Made by a program: the position numbers and the translations under genes. Below the pieces are notes generated by a model. The model ran no database searches. It was not told the DNA's origin and saw nothing but the letters and a program-made list of their open reading frames with translations. DNA of 64,000 bases from Novosphingobium hassiacum (GTDB lineage Bacteria > Pseudomonadota > Alphaproteobacteria > Sphingomonadales > Sphingomonadaceae): positions 248,001 to 312,000 of the forward strand of contig NZ_JACICY010000003.1 in assembly GCF_014196055.1 (NCBI RefSeq). The letters are read 5' to 3'. This document shows positions 8,977 through 18,381 of the stretch, one piece after another. Position 1 is the stretch's first letter. Each line of letters starts with the position of its first letter.

Positions 8977-10980
8977 ATGGCTTCGAACGACAAGACCGAC
9001 AGTGGCGACGCTCCTCTGATCGACCTCAATGATGCTTCTGTCCGGAAGCTGATTGCCCGCGCCAAGCGCCGTGGCATCATCACCGTGGACGAGTTGAACG
9101 AAGCGCTCCCGCAAGACCAGATGTCGGCCGACCAGATCGAAGACATCATGGCCGCGATCTCGGAGATGGGCGTCAACATCGTCGAGAGCGACGACGACGC
9201 GATTGATCCCGAGGACAAGGAAGCCGACGAACCGGATGAACCGGAGACCGGCATGGACGATCGCCCGGTCGTCGAAAAGCGCAAGGAAACGATCGAGCGC
9301 ACCGACGATCCGGTGCGGATGTACCTGCGCGAGATGGGCGCGGTCGAACTGCTCAGCCGCGAAGGCGAGATCGCCATCGCCAAGCGCATCGAAGCAGGCC
9401 GTGACACGATGATCATGGGCCTGTGCGAGAGCCCGATCACCTTCCACGCCATTATCCAGTGGTCCGAAGCGCTCAACGCCGGTGAAATGCAGCTGCGCGA
9501 GATCCTCGATCTCGATGCGATGTTGTCAAAGGAGCCAGCGCCCGAAGCTCTTGCCGAAGACGGCGAGGAAACCGGCGAGCCCGAAATCAGCGAAGCCACC
9601 GCAGGCCCTACTTTCAAGGAAGAAGAAGAGCCCGAGGAAGAACCCGCCGAGGACGAGGACGATGAATTGCGCGAACGCCGCGCCCGTCCTGCCGAGGAGG
9701 AAGAGGAAGACAACACCCTCAGCCTCGCCCAAATGGAAGCGCAGCTCAAGCCTGCCGCGCTCGAACGCTTCGCCGAAATCACCGCGCTGTTCCGCGCGTT
9801 CGAGAAGATTCAGGGCACGCGCCTCGATGCACTCGGCCTGGGCAACGATTTCCCCGCATCGAAGGAAACGCAGTACCAGAAGCTGCGCGAGGACCTGACC
9901 GCGCAAGTGGAATCGGTACAGTTCCACGCATCCAAGATCGAATACCTGGTCGACAACCTCTATGCCTTCAACCGTCGCCTGACCGCGCTCGGCGGACAGA
10001 TGCTCCGCCTGGCAGAGCGTCACAAGGTGCCGCGCAAGGACTTCCTCGACATGTACGTCGGGCACGAGCTCGACGATGGCTGGCTGCAGAACCTTGCGGG
10101 TCGCGACAAGAAGTGGGCGGCGTTCTTCGCCAACGAGGCTGACCCGGTTGAACGCATCCGTGCTGAAATCTCGGACATTGCGGCAGCCACCGGCATGTCG
10201 CTCGGTGAGTTCCGCCGCATCGTCAACATGGTCCAGAAGGGCGAACGCGAAGCGCGCATCGCCAAGAAGGAAATGGTCGAGGCCAATCTGCGCCTCGTGA
10301 TTTCGATCGCCAAGAAGTACACCAACCGTGGCCTGCAGTTCCTGGATCTCATTCAGGAGGGCAACATCGGGCTGATGAAGGCGGTCGACAAGTTCGAGTA
10401 CCGCCGCGGCTACAAGTTCAGCACCTATGCCACGTGGTGGATCAGGCAGGCGATCACCCGCTCGATCGCCGATCAGGCACGCACGATCCGCATCCCGGTC
10501 CACATGATCGAGACGATCAACAAACTGGTTCGCACCAGCCGCCAGTTCCTGCACGAGCAGGGCCGCGAACCGACGCCGGAAGAAATGGCCGAGCGTCTGT
10601 CGATGCCGCTCGAAAAAGTCCGCAAGGTGATGAAGATCGCCAAAGAGCCGATCTCGCTCGAGACGCCGATCGGCGACGAGGAAGATTCGCACCTGGGCGA
10701 TTTCATCGAGGACAAGAACGCGATCATCCCGGTCGATGCGGCGATCCAGGCGAACCTCAAGGAAACGGTCACCCGCGTCCTTGCCAGCCTGACCCCGCGC
10801 GAGGAACGCGTGCTGCGCATGCGCTTTGGCATCGGCATGAACACCGATCACACTCTGGAAGAAGTCGGCCAGCAGTTCTCGGTCACCCGCGAACGCATCC
10901 GCCAGATCGAAGCCAAGGCGCTGCGCAAGCTCAAGCACCCAAGCCGCAGCCGCAAGATGCGCTCGTTCCTGGATCAGTAG
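8977..10980 (+). CDS. rpoD: RNA polymerase primary sigma factor RpoD (sigma-70)
   Basis: The housekeeping sigma factor, 667 residues. Region 1.1 occupies the N-terminus (residues about 10-75). Region 1.2 contains [22 protein letters not shown]. The non-conserved region holds a very acidic run around residues 190-245. Regions 2.1-2.4 include [20 protein letters not shown] and [20 protein letters not shown]. Region 4.2 ends in [21 protein letters not shown] 60-base gap separates it from dnaG. A strong terminator follows the stop codon. Confidence 0.98.
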   Translation: MASNDKTDSGDAPLIDLNDASVRKLIARAKRRGIITVDELNEALPQDQMSADQIEDIMAAISEMGVNIVESDDDAIDPEDKEADEPDEPETGMDDRPVVEKRKETIERTDDPVRMYLREMGAVELLSREGEIAIAKRIEAGRDTMIMGLCESPITFHAIIQWSEALNAGEMQLREILDLDAMLSKEPAPEALAEDGEETGEPEISEATAGPTFKEEEEPEEEPAEDEDDELRERRARPAEEEEEDNTLSLAQMEAQLKPAALERFAEITALFRAFEKIQGTRLDALGLGNDFPASKETQYQKLREDLTAQVESVQFHASKIEYLVDNLYAFNRRLTALGGQMLRLAERHKVPRKDFLDMYVGHELDDGWLQNLAGRDKKWAAFFANEADPVERIRAEISDIAAATGMSLGEFRRIVNMVQKGEREARIAKKEMVEANLRLVISIAKKYTNRGLQFLDLIQEGNIGLMKAVDKFEYRRGYKFSTYATWWIRQAITRSIADQARTIRIPVHMIETINKLVRTSRQFLHEQGREPTPEEMAERLSMPLEKVRKVMKIAKEPISLETPIGDEEDSHLGDFIEDKNAIIPVDAAIQANLKETVTRVLASLTPREERVLRMRFGIGMNTDHTLEEVGQQFSVTRERIRQIEAKALRKLKHPSRSRKMRSFLDQ

Positions 10981-11003
10981 GTCCTCCGGGATCTTGGTAT
11001 TTG

Positions 11004-11035
11004 AAAAGGCGGCAGTTCGTTCTGCCGCCTTTTTC
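11004..11035 (+). terminator. Intrinsic terminator after rpoD
   Basis: AAAAGGCGGCAG is followed by loop TTCGTT and CTGCCGCCTTTTT, giving a stem of about 12 pairs flanked by an A-run and a T-run, 23 bases after the rpoD stop. It would end the dnaG-rpoD transcript, and the A-run makes it plausible on both strands. Confidence 0.9.
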
Positions 11036-11084
11036 ATGACAGCATCCAGCCTGCGGCAGCTGGATCGTCACAACCGGTAGTATC

Positions 11085-11152
11085 GGCCCCATCGGGCACG
11101 TTCACCCGCACGATTTGCGGTGGCTTGTTGCGGTGCGACAGCTTATGGGGCC
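11085..11152 (+). other. Candidate structured leader upstream of rpiB-glyA
   Basis: GGCCCCAT (11085-11092) and ATGGGGCC (11145-11152) are perfect 8-base inverted arms about 50 bases apart. They enclose further complementary segments, including CGGG/CCCG. A separate hairpin (ATCCAGC 11044-11050 with GCTGGAT 11059-11065) precedes it. The whole 211-base gap before rpiB holds no other gene. I do not recognise a known riboswitch family; whether it is an RNA leader or chance pairing in GC-rich DNA is open. Confidence 0.3.
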
Positions 11153-11191
11153 GCCAACGAGTCCCGTCACATCGCAATCGAAACGGATTCC

Positions 11192-11629
11192 ATGCGCATC
11201 GCCATCGCTTCCGATCACGCCGCCGTCGACCTCAAGGCGACCCTGCGCGAGTACCTGATCGAACAGGGCCACGAGGTTGCAGACCTCGGTCCTGAGACGG
11301 CCGATCGCGTCGACTATCCCGATTTCGGCTACAAGCTGGCCTCTGTCGTCGCCGATGGCACTGCGGAGTTCGGCGTGGCACTGTGCGGGTCCGGCATCGG
11401 CATCTCGATCGCGGTCAACCGCGACCCCGCCTGCCGCTGTGCTCTGGTCTCCGAGCCACTTTCGGCCGCCTTGGCCCGCGAACACAACGACGCCAACGTG
11501 ATCGCAATGGGCGCTCGGCTCACCGGTGAGGACATGGCCAAGGCCTGCCTCGACGCTTTCCTGTCGACCGAATTCGGCGGAGGCCGCCACGCGGGCCGCG
11601 TCGCCAAACTCTACAATCCCGCTTTCTGA
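11192..11629 (+). CDS. rpiB: Ribose-5-phosphate isomerase B
   Basis: RpiB/LacAB-family isomerase interconverting ribose 5-phosphate and ribulose 5-phosphate. The 145-residue protein starts MRIAIASDHAAVDLK. It carries the signature GVALCGSGIGISIAVNR, with the family's catalytic cysteine in the CGSGIG loop, and REHNDANVIAMGAR. An upstream in-frame ATG at 11120 would add 24 residues without family similarity, so 11192 is preferred. glyA follows after 15 bases, suggesting co-transcription that ties pentose phosphate supply to one-carbon metabolism. Confidence 0.95.
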   Translation: MRIAIASDHAAVDLKATLREYLIEQGHEVADLGPETADRVDYPDFGYKLASVVADGTAEFGVALCGSGIGISIAVNRDPACRCALVSEPLSAALAREHNDANVIAMGARLTGEDMAKACLDAFLSTEFGGGRHAGRVAKLYNPAF

Positions 11630-11644
11630 AGGAGCTACCTCACG

Positions 11645-12955
11645 ATGACCACCGCCACCACAGCGCCGGAAATCCGCAAGGCCGGCTTCTTCACGCAGCA
11701 CCTCGAAAGCGCCGACGCCGAAGTTTTCGCCGCGATCCGGGGCGAACTTAACCGCCAGCAGACCAAGATCGAACTGATCGCGTCCGAAAACATCACCAGC
11801 CTCGCCGTGCTCGAAGCGACTGGCTCGGTGTTCACCAACAAGTATGCCGAAGGCTACCCCGGCAAGCGCTATTACGGCGGCTGTGAGTACGCCGACGTCG
11901 TCGAAACGCTGGCGATCGAGCGCGCCAAACAGCTGTTCGGCTGCGGCTTCGCCAACGTTCAGCCCAATTCGGGCAGCCAGATGAACCAGGCCGTGTTCCT
12001 CGCCCTGCTTCAGCCCGGCGACAGCTTCATGGGCTTGGACCTCAATTCGGGCGGGCACTTGACGCACGGATCGCCCGTCAACATGAGCGGCAAGTGGTTC
12101 CACCCGATCCCTTACGGCGTGCGCGCCGACGATCACACGATCGACATGGACGAGGTCGCGCGCCTTGCCCGTGAGCACAAGCCCAAGCTGATCATCGCGG
12201 GCGGCACCGCCTATTCGCGCACTTGGGACTGGGGCGCCTTCCGCGCCATCGCCGATGAAATCGGTGCTTGGCTGCTGGTCGACATGTCGCATATCTCAGG
12301 GCTCGTCGCAGGCGGCGCACACCCCTCGCCCATCCCGCACGCGCACGTGGTCACCACGACCACGCACAAGTCGCTGCGCGGTCCGCGCTCTGGCGTGATC
12401 CTTACCAACGACGAGGCTTTGGCCAAGAAGTTCAACATGGCCGTGTTCCCGGGCATGCAGGGCGGCCCGCTCGTCCATGTGATCGCCGCCAAGGCGGTCG
12501 CCTTCGGTGAAGCGCTGCGTCCCGAATTCAAGGCTTACGCCCACCAGATCGTCGCCAACGCCAAGGCATTGGCCGAGAGCCTCAAGGACGCAGGCCTCGG
12601 CATCGTTTCGGGCGGTACCGACAACCATCTGATGCTCGTCGACCTGTCGGCCAAGGACGTTACCGGCAAGGCCGCTGAAAAGGGCCTCGATCGCGCGTGG
12701 CTGACCTGCAACAAGAACGGCGTCCCCTTCGACAAGCGCTCGCCCTTCGTGACCTCTGGCATCCGCCTCGGCACCCCCGCAGGAACGACGCGCGGTTTCC
12801 GCGAGGACGAATTCCGGGCGATTGGTGGGCTGATTGCCGAAGTTGTCGAAGGTCTTGCGCGCAATGGCGATGAGGGCGATGGTCAGGTGGAACAGCGGGT
12901 GCGTGACCGCGTTGCCGAACTGTGCAACCGTTTCCCCATCTACCCGGAGCTTTGA
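11645..12955 (+). CDS. glyA: Serine hydroxymethyltransferase
   Basis: PLP enzyme converting serine and tetrahydrofolate to glycine and methylene-THF. The 436-residue protein shows [11 protein letters not shown], the substrate loop [10 protein letters not shown], and the PLP lysine in [14 protein letters not shown] (Lys242). Length is normal. RBS AAGGAG precedes the ATG. It is followed closely by a small membrane protein, nrdR and trmJ on the same strand. Confidence 0.98.
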   Translation: MTTATTAPEIRKAGFFTQHLESADAEVFAAIRGELNRQQTKIELIASENITSLAVLEATGSVFTNKYAEGYPGKRYYGGCEYADVVETLAIERAKQLFGCGFANVQPNSGSQMNQAVFLALLQPGDSFMGLDLNSGGHLTHGSPVNMSGKWFHPIPYGVRADDHTIDMDEVARLAREHKPKLIIAGGTAYSRTWDWGAFRAIADEIGAWLLVDMSHISGLVAGGAHPSPIPHAHVVTTTTHKSLRGPRSGVILTNDEALAKKFNMAVFPGMQGGPLVHVIAAKAVAFGEALRPEFKAYAHQIVANAKALAESLKDAGLGIVSGGTDNHLMLVDLSAKDVTGKAAEKGLDRAWLTCNKNGVPFDKRSPFVTSGIRLGTPAGTTRGFREDEFRAIGGLIAEVVEGLARNGDEGDGQVEQRVRDRVAELCNRFPIYPEL

Positions 12956-12959
12956 TGCC

Positions 12960-13166
12960 ATGAACGAACAGAACGATCTCGCCACGCGCGCCAAGGAAGA
13001 ATTCAACGGCATGGCCAAGCAGGGCCTGGCCCACCCCTCGACCAAGCCGGTACTGACCGGTGCTGCAATCGGGGCTGTGGCCGGCGCGCTGCTGCCCGTC
13101 GTATCGCTTCCGCTCGGCCTTGCCGTCGGCGCGGGCTACGCCTTTTGGCAGCGGATCAAAAACTGA
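12960..13166 (+). CDS. Small membrane protein, unknown function
   Basis: A 68-residue protein starting MNEQNDLATRAKEEFNGMAK, with one or two hydrophobic segments at the C-terminal half (VLTGAAIGAVAGALLPVV then LPLGLAVGAGYAFW). Glycine-zipper-like spacing suggests a membrane hairpin. The ATG is 4 bases after the glyA TGA and the stop is 3 bases before the nrdR ATG, so it sits inside the glyA-nrdR-trmJ operon. No known function is visible. Confidence 0.8.
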   Translation: MNEQNDLATRAKEEFNGMAKQGLAHPSTKPVLTGAAIGAVAGALLPVVSLPLGLAVGAGYAFWQRIKN

Positions 13167-13169
13167 TCG

Positions 13170-13661
13170 ATGCGTTGCCCTTTTTGCGCCCATGACAACA
13201 GCCAGGTAAAAGACAGTCGGCCGAGCGAGGATAATACCTCGATTCGCCGGCGTCGGCAGTGCGAAGGGTGCGGGGCGCGCTTTACCACGTTTGAACGTGT
13301 CCAGCTGCGCGAGGTTGTCGTCGTCAAAAGCGGCGGCCTCGGCAGTGAAGGGCGTCGCGAGACGTTCGACCGCGCCAAGATCGAACAATCCGTCTCGCTC
13401 GCCTGCCGCAAGCGTCCGGTCTCGCAGGAGCGTCTCGACCAGCTGGTATCGGGCATCCAGCGCCAGATCGAGACGATGGGCGATGCCGAGGTGCCGTCCA
13501 AGGCCATCGGCGAGATGGTCATGGAAGGCCTGCGCCAACTCGATAGCGTCGCCTATATCCGCTTCGCCAGCGTCTATCGTGATTTCGCCGAGGCCCGCGA
13601 TTTCGAAGAATTTGCCAGCAGCGTTCAGGAAGTCAGCGGGCTCGGGAACGGCGAGCAGTGA
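13170..13661 (+). CDS. nrdR: Transcriptional repressor NrdR
   Basis: NrdR represses ribonucleotide reductase genes in response to ATP/dATP. The 163-residue protein has the N-terminal zinc ribbon (Cys3, Cys6, Cys31, Cys34 in MRCPFC and CEGCG) and [15 protein letters not shown]. An ATP-cone domain follows from about residue 49 to 139, with [14 protein letters not shown]-like family text near the end ([14 protein letters not shown]). No nrd genes are in the window. It overlaps trmJ by 4 bases. Confidence 0.97.
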   Translation: MRCPFCAHDNSQVKDSRPSEDNTSIRRRRQCEGCGARFTTFERVQLREVVVVKSGGLGSEGRRETFDRAKIEQSVSLACRKRPVSQERLDQLVSGIQRQIETMGDAEVPSKAIGEMVMEGLRQLDSVAYIRFASVYRDFAEARDFEEFASSVQEVSGLGNGEQ

Positions 13662-14407
13662 GCGAAGCTGACAAGCGCCAGCCGGTCATCGTGCTGGTGC
13701 GCCCGCAACTGGGCGAAAACATCGGCAAGGCCGCGCGCGCGATGCTCAACTTCGGGCTTGTCGAGTTGCGACTGGTCACTCCGCGCGATGGCTGGCCCAA
13801 CCCATCGGCAGGGCCTGCTGCGGCGGGGGCAGACATCGTCCTCGAACGCGCTCAGGTATTCGAATCGCTCGCCGAGGCCGTGTCCGACTGCGCGCATGTC
13901 TACGCCACGACCGTCCGCAAACGCGGCGTGGTCAAGCCGGTGGTCACGCCCGAGCAGGCGGCCGCCGAAATCCTCGTCGCACAGGGCCGCAGTGCATTCG
14001 TGTTCGGCCCCGAACGCTCGGGCCTCGAAACCGACGACGTCGCGCTTGCTCGCGCGATCGTCACCGTGCCAATCAATCCCGAATTCGGCTCGCTCAATCT
14101 TGCCCAGGCAGTGATCCTGTGCGCCTATGAATGGTCCAAACACGCAGACCTCGTTCAGCCCACCGTAGAAGAGGTGCTGCCCCCTGCCCCACAGGAGGAA
14201 TTCGAGGGCATGTTCGGCCAGCTATGCGACATGCTCGAACCGCGTGGCTATTTCGAACCGCCGAGCCGCGCAGGAACGACCCGCCGGACCCTGCGCTCGA
14301 TGATGATCAAGCCGGGCTGGAATCACCTGGAACTGCGCACGTTCCGGGGGGTCCTGAGCGTACTCCGTCGCCGCCCCGGGTCGAAGCCCGGCGATCCGCG
14401 CGATTGA
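13658..14407 (+). CDS. trmJ: tRNA (cytidine/uridine-2'-O-)-methyltransferase, TrmJ type
   Basis: A SPOUT-class RNA 2'-O-methyltransferase of 249 residues; the TrmJ group modifies position 32 of tRNA. Family motifs are [40 protein letters not shown] and [16 protein letters not shown]-like text ([16 protein letters not shown]), which together build the knotted SAM site. The GTG start at 13658 overlaps the nrdR TGA (GTGA). TrmJ is assigned over other TrmH-like enzymes by length and the extended C-terminal helical tail. Confidence 0.88.
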   Translation: MSEADKRQPVIVLVRPQLGENIGKAARAMLNFGLVELRLVTPRDGWPNPSAGPAAAGADIVLERAQVFESLAEAVSDCAHVYATTVRKRGVVKPVVTPEQAAAEILVAQGRSAFVFGPERSGLETDDVALARAIVTVPINPEFGSLNLAQAVILCAYEWSKHADLVQPTVEEVLPPAPQEEFEGMFGQLCDMLEPRGYFEPPSRAGTTRRTLRSMMIKPGWNHLELRTFRGVLSVLRRRPGSKPGDPRD

Positions 14408-14514
14408 GCCGGTTGACGGCTCACCATACGAAATCTTGTTTCTCGAGAAACCGTCTCGACATGGCTGGCAACATTACGATATGAGCGCATGAGACCAAGC
14501 ATGTCAGGATTCTC

Positions 14515-14793
14515 GTGATTATTCATCGTATTGCCGCACTTGCGATCATTCTCGCCGCATCGCCTGCCTTCGCTGATAATGGCGAAGCGGATGGCAAGCC
14601 AGCCACTGCAACTGCCAAGACCGACAAGAAAGTCTGCCGGGCGATTGCCGCGACGGGTTCTCACATGCGCAAACGCATCTGCCATACCCAGTCCGAATGG
14701 GCCGAGTTTGACAAGGCGGTTGGCAACGCAGCCGAACAGACGCTCGATCGCCGCCGCGCGCAGACGTCCGGCGGGGTCAACGATTTCAACTGA
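14515..14793 (+). CDS. Small exported protein, unknown function
   Basis: A 92-residue protein with a clear N-terminal signal peptide (MIIHRIAALAIILAASPAFA, cleavage after AFA) and a short basic mature part with two cysteines (KKVCRAIAATG and RKRICHTQSEW) that may form a disulfide. The GTG start is preceded by AGGA five bases upstream. Similar small proteins with an RICHT-like motif are common in sphingomonads, but I know no function. Its end overlaps the convergent next gene by 8 bases. Confidence 0.75.
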   Translation: MIIHRIAALAIILAASPAFADNGEADGKPATATAKTDKKVCRAIAATGSHMRKRICHTQSEWAEFDKAVGNAAEQTLDRRRAQTSGGVNDFN

Positions 14794-15106
14794 TCAGCTG
14801 CTCGGCGGTCGCATCACGATCCGGGCCTTTTGCCCGGTCCCGGATCGCCTCTGCCGCATCGAGCATGCGATCCCAGAAATCGACCGCCAGTCCCACCGGA
14901 ATGCCGAGCTTGAACGCCTTTTTGCGAACGAGCGACAGCGTGTCCCGACGATGCTGGTCATTAAACAGCGGTGAACTTGGCTGATACGGCGTCATGGCCA
15001 ACCTTTGGGTCAGCAGGCTCAGGATATGCTCATCGATCGCGGCCAACCCATCGGCACCGTCGCCGGGAGGCAGGTTCAGATCGAGACGAGGCGGCCACTG
15101 GTCCAT
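14786..15106 (-). CDS. Chorismate-mutase-fold (AroQ-like) small protein
   Basis: The 106-residue product resembles AroQ-type chorismate mutase domains: an N-terminal helix LAAIDEHILSLLTQRLAM, a middle helix from RRDTLSLVRKKAFKLGIP, and a C-terminal helix VDFWDRMLDAAEAI. The spacing fits the three-helix fold. However, the usual active-site set (Arg, Lys, Glu, Gln at canonical positions) is not clearly complete, so catalysis is uncertain. An ATG at 15106 with AAGGA five bases upstream is preferred over a longer reading to 15295. Divergent from rpsD. Confidence 0.7.
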   Translation of the reverse strand: MDQWPPRLDLNLPPGDGADGLAAIDEHILSLLTQRLAMTPYQPSSPLFNDQHRRDTLSLVRKKAFKLGIPVGLAVDFWDRMLDAAEAIRDRAKGPDRDATAEQLIS

Positions 15107-15327
15107 CAATCCTTGTATCACCCGGATTCGCCCGCGCTGTCTATGAGGGCTGCCCTTGACATCGACCTGAATCTCTGTTCTTGGCCGCGCTTCGCAATTG
15201 GCCTCGCACTCCCGGTGAAGCGGTGGCCGCATTCTGTATTTGGCACGCCAGATCGACAGAATGGTGCGGTTCCGGGACTCGAAGCATCGACACATCGTCG
15301 AAGCGTTGGCAAATTGAATGGTAGTGC

Positions 15328-15939
15328 ATGTCCAAGCGTAAATCGTCCAAGTACAAAATCGATCGTCGTCTCGGCGAAAACATCTGGGGCCGCCCCAAGT
15401 CGTCGGTGAACCGTCGTTCGTACGGTCCCGGCCAGCACGGCCAGCGCCGCAAGAGCAAGGTGTCGGACTTCGGCATCCAGCTGCGCGCCAAGCAGAAGCT
15501 GCGCGGCTACTACGGCGACGTGACCGAAAAGCAGTTCAAGCGCACCTATCAGGAAGCGTCGAAGATGAAGGGCGATACCGGTCAGAATCTGATCGGCCTG
15601 CTCGAACAGCGCCTCGACATGGTCGTGTACCGTGCCAAGTTCGCGCCGACGATCTTCTCGGCTCGTCAGGTCGTCTCGCACGGCCACATCTACGTCAACG
15701 GCGTGAAGTGCAACATCGCCTCGCGTCGCGTTCGCCCCGGCGATGTGATCAGCCTCGGCAAGAAGGCCAAGGAAATGGCCCTGATCGCCGAAGCGCAGAC
15801 CCTGCCCGAGCGTGACGTGCCCGACTACGTTTCGACCGATGCCGACAAGGCCACCTTCACCCGCGTTCCGACGCTGGACGAAGTGCCTTATCCGGTGAAG
15901 ATGGAGCCGAATCTGGTCGTCGAGTTCTACTCGCGCTAA
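15328..15939 (+). CDS. rpsD: 30S ribosomal protein S4
   Basis: S4 initiates 30S assembly by binding 16S rRNA. The 203-residue protein begins [18 protein letters not shown] and lacks the N-terminal zinc cysteines, so it is the C-minus form. The S4 RNA-binding domain is seen in [20 protein letters not shown] and [18 protein letters not shown]. It stands alone rather than in the alpha operon, as in other alphaproteobacteria, and is followed by a terminator. Confidence 0.98.
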   Translation: MSKRKSSKYKIDRRLGENIWGRPKSSVNRRSYGPGQHGQRRKSKVSDFGIQLRAKQKLRGYYGDVTEKQFKRTYQEASKMKGDTGQNLIGLLEQRLDMVVYRAKFAPTIFSARQVVSHGHIYVNGVKCNIASRRVRPGDVISLGKKAKEMALIAEAQTLPERDVPDYVSTDADKATFTRVPTLDEVPYPVKMEPNLVVEFYSR

Positions 15940-15964
15940 GCTTTCGAATCATCGTGAACAAACG

Positions 15965-15996
15965 CAAAAAGGCGGGGCGCAAGCTCCGCCTTTTTC
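15965..15996 (+). terminator. Intrinsic terminator after rpsD
   Basis: AAAAAGGCGGGGC, loop GCAA, then GCTCCGCCTTTTT gives an 8-pair GC stem (one G-T pair) with flanking A and T runs, 26 bases after the rpsD stop. Confidence 0.88.
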
Positions 15997-16087
15997 GTGC
16001 CCGCAGCTTGGGCGTATTTTTTTGTAATCTAAGGCAAAATCGGGCCTTCGAGAGGGAACAAGCGGGCATTGCGACCATTGCACCGAC

Positions 16088-16282
16088 ATGTCGCTCTATC
16101 GCTTCGTCACACCCCACCGCACCGGTAAATGGTACTCGGATCTGCTCACTGCGCAACGTCAGGCGTTCGCCATCGGCGCGGGCTTTCTCGATCAGCGTAC
16201 CGGCATGTTCTACAAATATCCCGAGACGCGGCTGGAGGTCGACGGAGACTCACAGAACGACGAGTTCGACACCGCCGCCTGA
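16088..16282 (+). CDS. Small conserved-looking protein, unknown function
   Basis: A 64-residue soluble protein, MSLYRFVTPHRTGKWYSDL onwards, rich in aromatic residues in the first half with an acidic tail (DGDSQNDEFDTAA). No signal peptide, membrane segment or known motif. It lies between the rpsD terminator and the convergent S9 peptidase gene. Codon usage matches the neighbours, and the reading frame is the only reasonable one in this gap, so it is probably a real gene. Confidence 0.65.
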   Translation: MSLYRFVTPHRTGKWYSDLLTAQRQAFAIGAGFLDQRTGMFYKYPETRLEVDGDSQNDEFDTAA

Positions 16283-16316
16283 TTCATTCACCGCCGCACC
16301 TCCGGTACCGCTTGCC

Positions 16317-18311
16317 TCAGGGTGCCGTTCCGCCACCAAGATTACGCGACAGGAAAGCAGCACTTTCCGACAGCATTCGTGTGCGCGCTGCGGTATTGTC
16401 GAGATAGTGGTCGAGCCCCTTGAACTCGACATACTCGACAGACTTGCCCGCGGCTTTGAGCCGGTCGGCCATCAGGCGCGATTCAGCCGCGGCTACGTTC
16501 TGATCGACATCGCCATGGAACAACAGGACCGGCGACTTGAACAGGTTCGCCCGGCGTGCCGGTGATCCCTCAGCAATGTACGGTCCCTGGCCAACAAATG
16601 CCTGGACCATATTAGCCATGCTGGTCTCGTTGAACTCGTTGCGATATTCATCGAGATCCGTAACCGGCGCGATGGCCACGACGGCCTTGAACAGATCCGG
16701 GTCGAGCACCTGCGATTGCAGCGCCGCATAGCCGCCGTAGGACCAGCCGACGATGCCGAGCTTGCCGGATGCTGCAATGCCCTCACGCACGAGCCAGCGC
16801 CCCGCGTCGTTAACATCGCCGACAGCAAGCTTCCACGAGCGGAAGCCATTCTTCTGGAACCACGCCGAGCCATAGCCGGCTGAACCACGGAAGTTCGGCT
16901 GGAGCACGGCATAGCCCTTGCTCGCATAGTACTGCGACAACCAGTCGAACCCCCACTCGTCTCGCGCCGATGGTCCACCATGTGGCATGACGATGGCAGG
17001 CAGGTTCTTGCCGTCGCTTCCCGGAGGCAGCGTCAGGTATCCCGGTATCATCGTGCCATCGGCCGCTGGAAACGTAATCGGCTTGACCGTACTCAGCTTC
17101 AGGCCTGCCAATTCCGGGCGAACGGGAGCGATTTCCGACAGGCGCTTGGTCGCCTTGTCGAACAGGTAGAACACGCCCGGATTCGTATCGCTGCTGACGA
17201 ACAGCACCAGCTTGCCCTCGTCCGATGTCGCATCGACGAACGAGATCTGCGATCCCTTCGGCAGAGCCTGGCCCAGCGAAACAGCCAACTTACGCAATTC
17301 AGGGTCGAAGAACTCCACCATGCGCTTTTCGGTCGCGTAGCTCGCCCCCACGACCCGCTCCTGACGACCGATCCGGACCAGACCGTCCACATCGACATCA
17401 TTACGCGCAAGTACCAGCTCGGGCGCATCGTCGCGTGCAAGGCTGCGCCGATAAAGCGCCTTGAAGCCGTTATGGTCGGCAAAGCCGTAGACCGCGTCGA
17501 TGTCGCTATCGACGGCCTGCGGGACAAAGCCGCGCGACGTCTGGGAATCAAACTCCACGGTGCTGAGCGGGAGCCAATCGCGCGATCCGGCCTTGCGGTA
17601 CTGGTAGGTGTTGCGCCCTGCCAGCTGCCCGCTTTCCTCGACGCGCGTGATCCCCATGACACGGACATTGCCCTTGCCGTCACTGATGTACTCGGTTGCG
17701 GTCCGCTTTGGCGGCTCGATTTCCTTGAACTTGCCGCTCAGCGTGTCGATCGAGATGACGCTTGTGCCGGGGCGGTTACGCGACGTGTATGATCCGGTCG
17801 TGAACTCTTCCGCCGTCACCTTGCTGACCAGAATCGCGTTGCCGCCATCCGGTGAAACCAGGTCGATCAGCGATCCGCCGGAACGGACCTCGTAGAACGA
17901 GTTCGACCTTGCACCCGGTGTCAGGACTTTCATGTTGGTGCCGGTGCTATCCACCGCGAGCAGGCGGCTGAACACGTCCAGATACCGGCCCCGGCGCTGT
18001 GTGTAGGTCGCGTTGCAGACGATCCGCGTATCGGTAGCAAAGCCGCAAGAGCGCAACCGGTCGCTTTGGCCGTTCGATCCAGGTATGGCGACGGTGTTCC
18101 CACCATCCAGCGCAACCACCAGGATCGCCTCACCGCCCTGGGGCCGGGGCGCAAGCACCGCCACGCGCTTGCCATCGGGAGAGATCGAGACGTTGACGAT
18201 CGACTCTATCGCACCGAACTTGGCTGCAAGCGGATCGACCGCCTGTGCCATCGCCGGCAACGAACAAAGCGCCGTCGCTGCCACAAGTAGAAGTCTCGAC
18301 GTCGGAATCAT
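16317..18311 (-). CDS. Secreted S9-family prolyl oligopeptidase-like peptidase
   Basis: A 664-residue serine peptidase of the S9 (acylaminoacyl/dipeptidyl peptidase) type, probably periplasmic. Signal peptide MIPTSRLLLVAATALCSLPA ends near AMAQA. Residues about 30-400 are the beta-propeller part (repeated SPDGKR- and SPDGGN-type blades). The C-terminal alpha/beta hydrolase has nucleophile Ser524 in GWSYGGYA, Asp603 in GDVDQNV and His635 in GLDHYL, giving a complete triad. It likely degrades peptides taken up through the outer membrane. Monocistronic in appearance, convergent with the small gene at 16088. Confidence 0.93.
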   Translation of the reverse strand: MIPTSRLLLVAATALCSLPAMAQAVDPLAAKFGAIESIVNVSISPDGKRVAVLAPRPQGGEAILVVALDGGNTVAIPGSNGQSDRLRSCGFATDTRIVCNATYTQRRGRYLDVFSRLLAVDSTGTNMKVLTPGARSNSFYEVRSGGSLIDLVSPDGGNAILVSKVTAEEFTTGSYTSRNRPGTSVISIDTLSGKFKEIEPPKRTATEYISDGKGNVRVMGITRVEESGQLAGRNTYQYRKAGSRDWLPLSTVEFDSQTSRGFVPQAVDSDIDAVYGFADHNGFKALYRRSLARDDAPELVLARNDVDVDGLVRIGRQERVVGASYATEKRMVEFFDPELRKLAVSLGQALPKGSQISFVDATSDEGKLVLFVSSDTNPGVFYLFDKATKRLSEIAPVRPELAGLKLSTVKPITFPAADGTMIPGYLTLPPGSDGKNLPAIVMPHGGPSARDEWGFDWLSQYYASKGYAVLQPNFRGSAGYGSAWFQKNGFRSWKLAVGDVNDAGRWLVREGIAASGKLGIVGWSYGGYAALQSQVLDPDLFKAVVAIAPVTDLDEYRNEFNETSMANMVQAFVGQGPYIAEGSPARRANLFKSPVLLFHGDVDQNVAAAESRLMADRLKAAGKSVEYVEFKGLDHYLDNTAARTRMLSESAAFLSRNLGGGTAP

Positions 18312-18381
18312 GTTTGCCTCCCGCTATGGGAGCGCAACCTAGCTTTCGCGGCTTTCGCGACAAGCCCGTTTTACAATCATT

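Noticed and set aside
9526-11037. 503-codon open frame on the minus strand opposite rpoD
   Set aside because: Antisense to rpoD and ends within its terminator. No independent coding signal.
15107-15327. Coding extension of the chorismate-mutase-like gene or another gene in this 221-base gap
   Set aside because: The open frame to 15295 encodes an Arg/Cys-rich stretch without similarity and lies upstream of a good RBS-ATG pair. The gap more likely holds the divergent promoters for this gene and rpsD.
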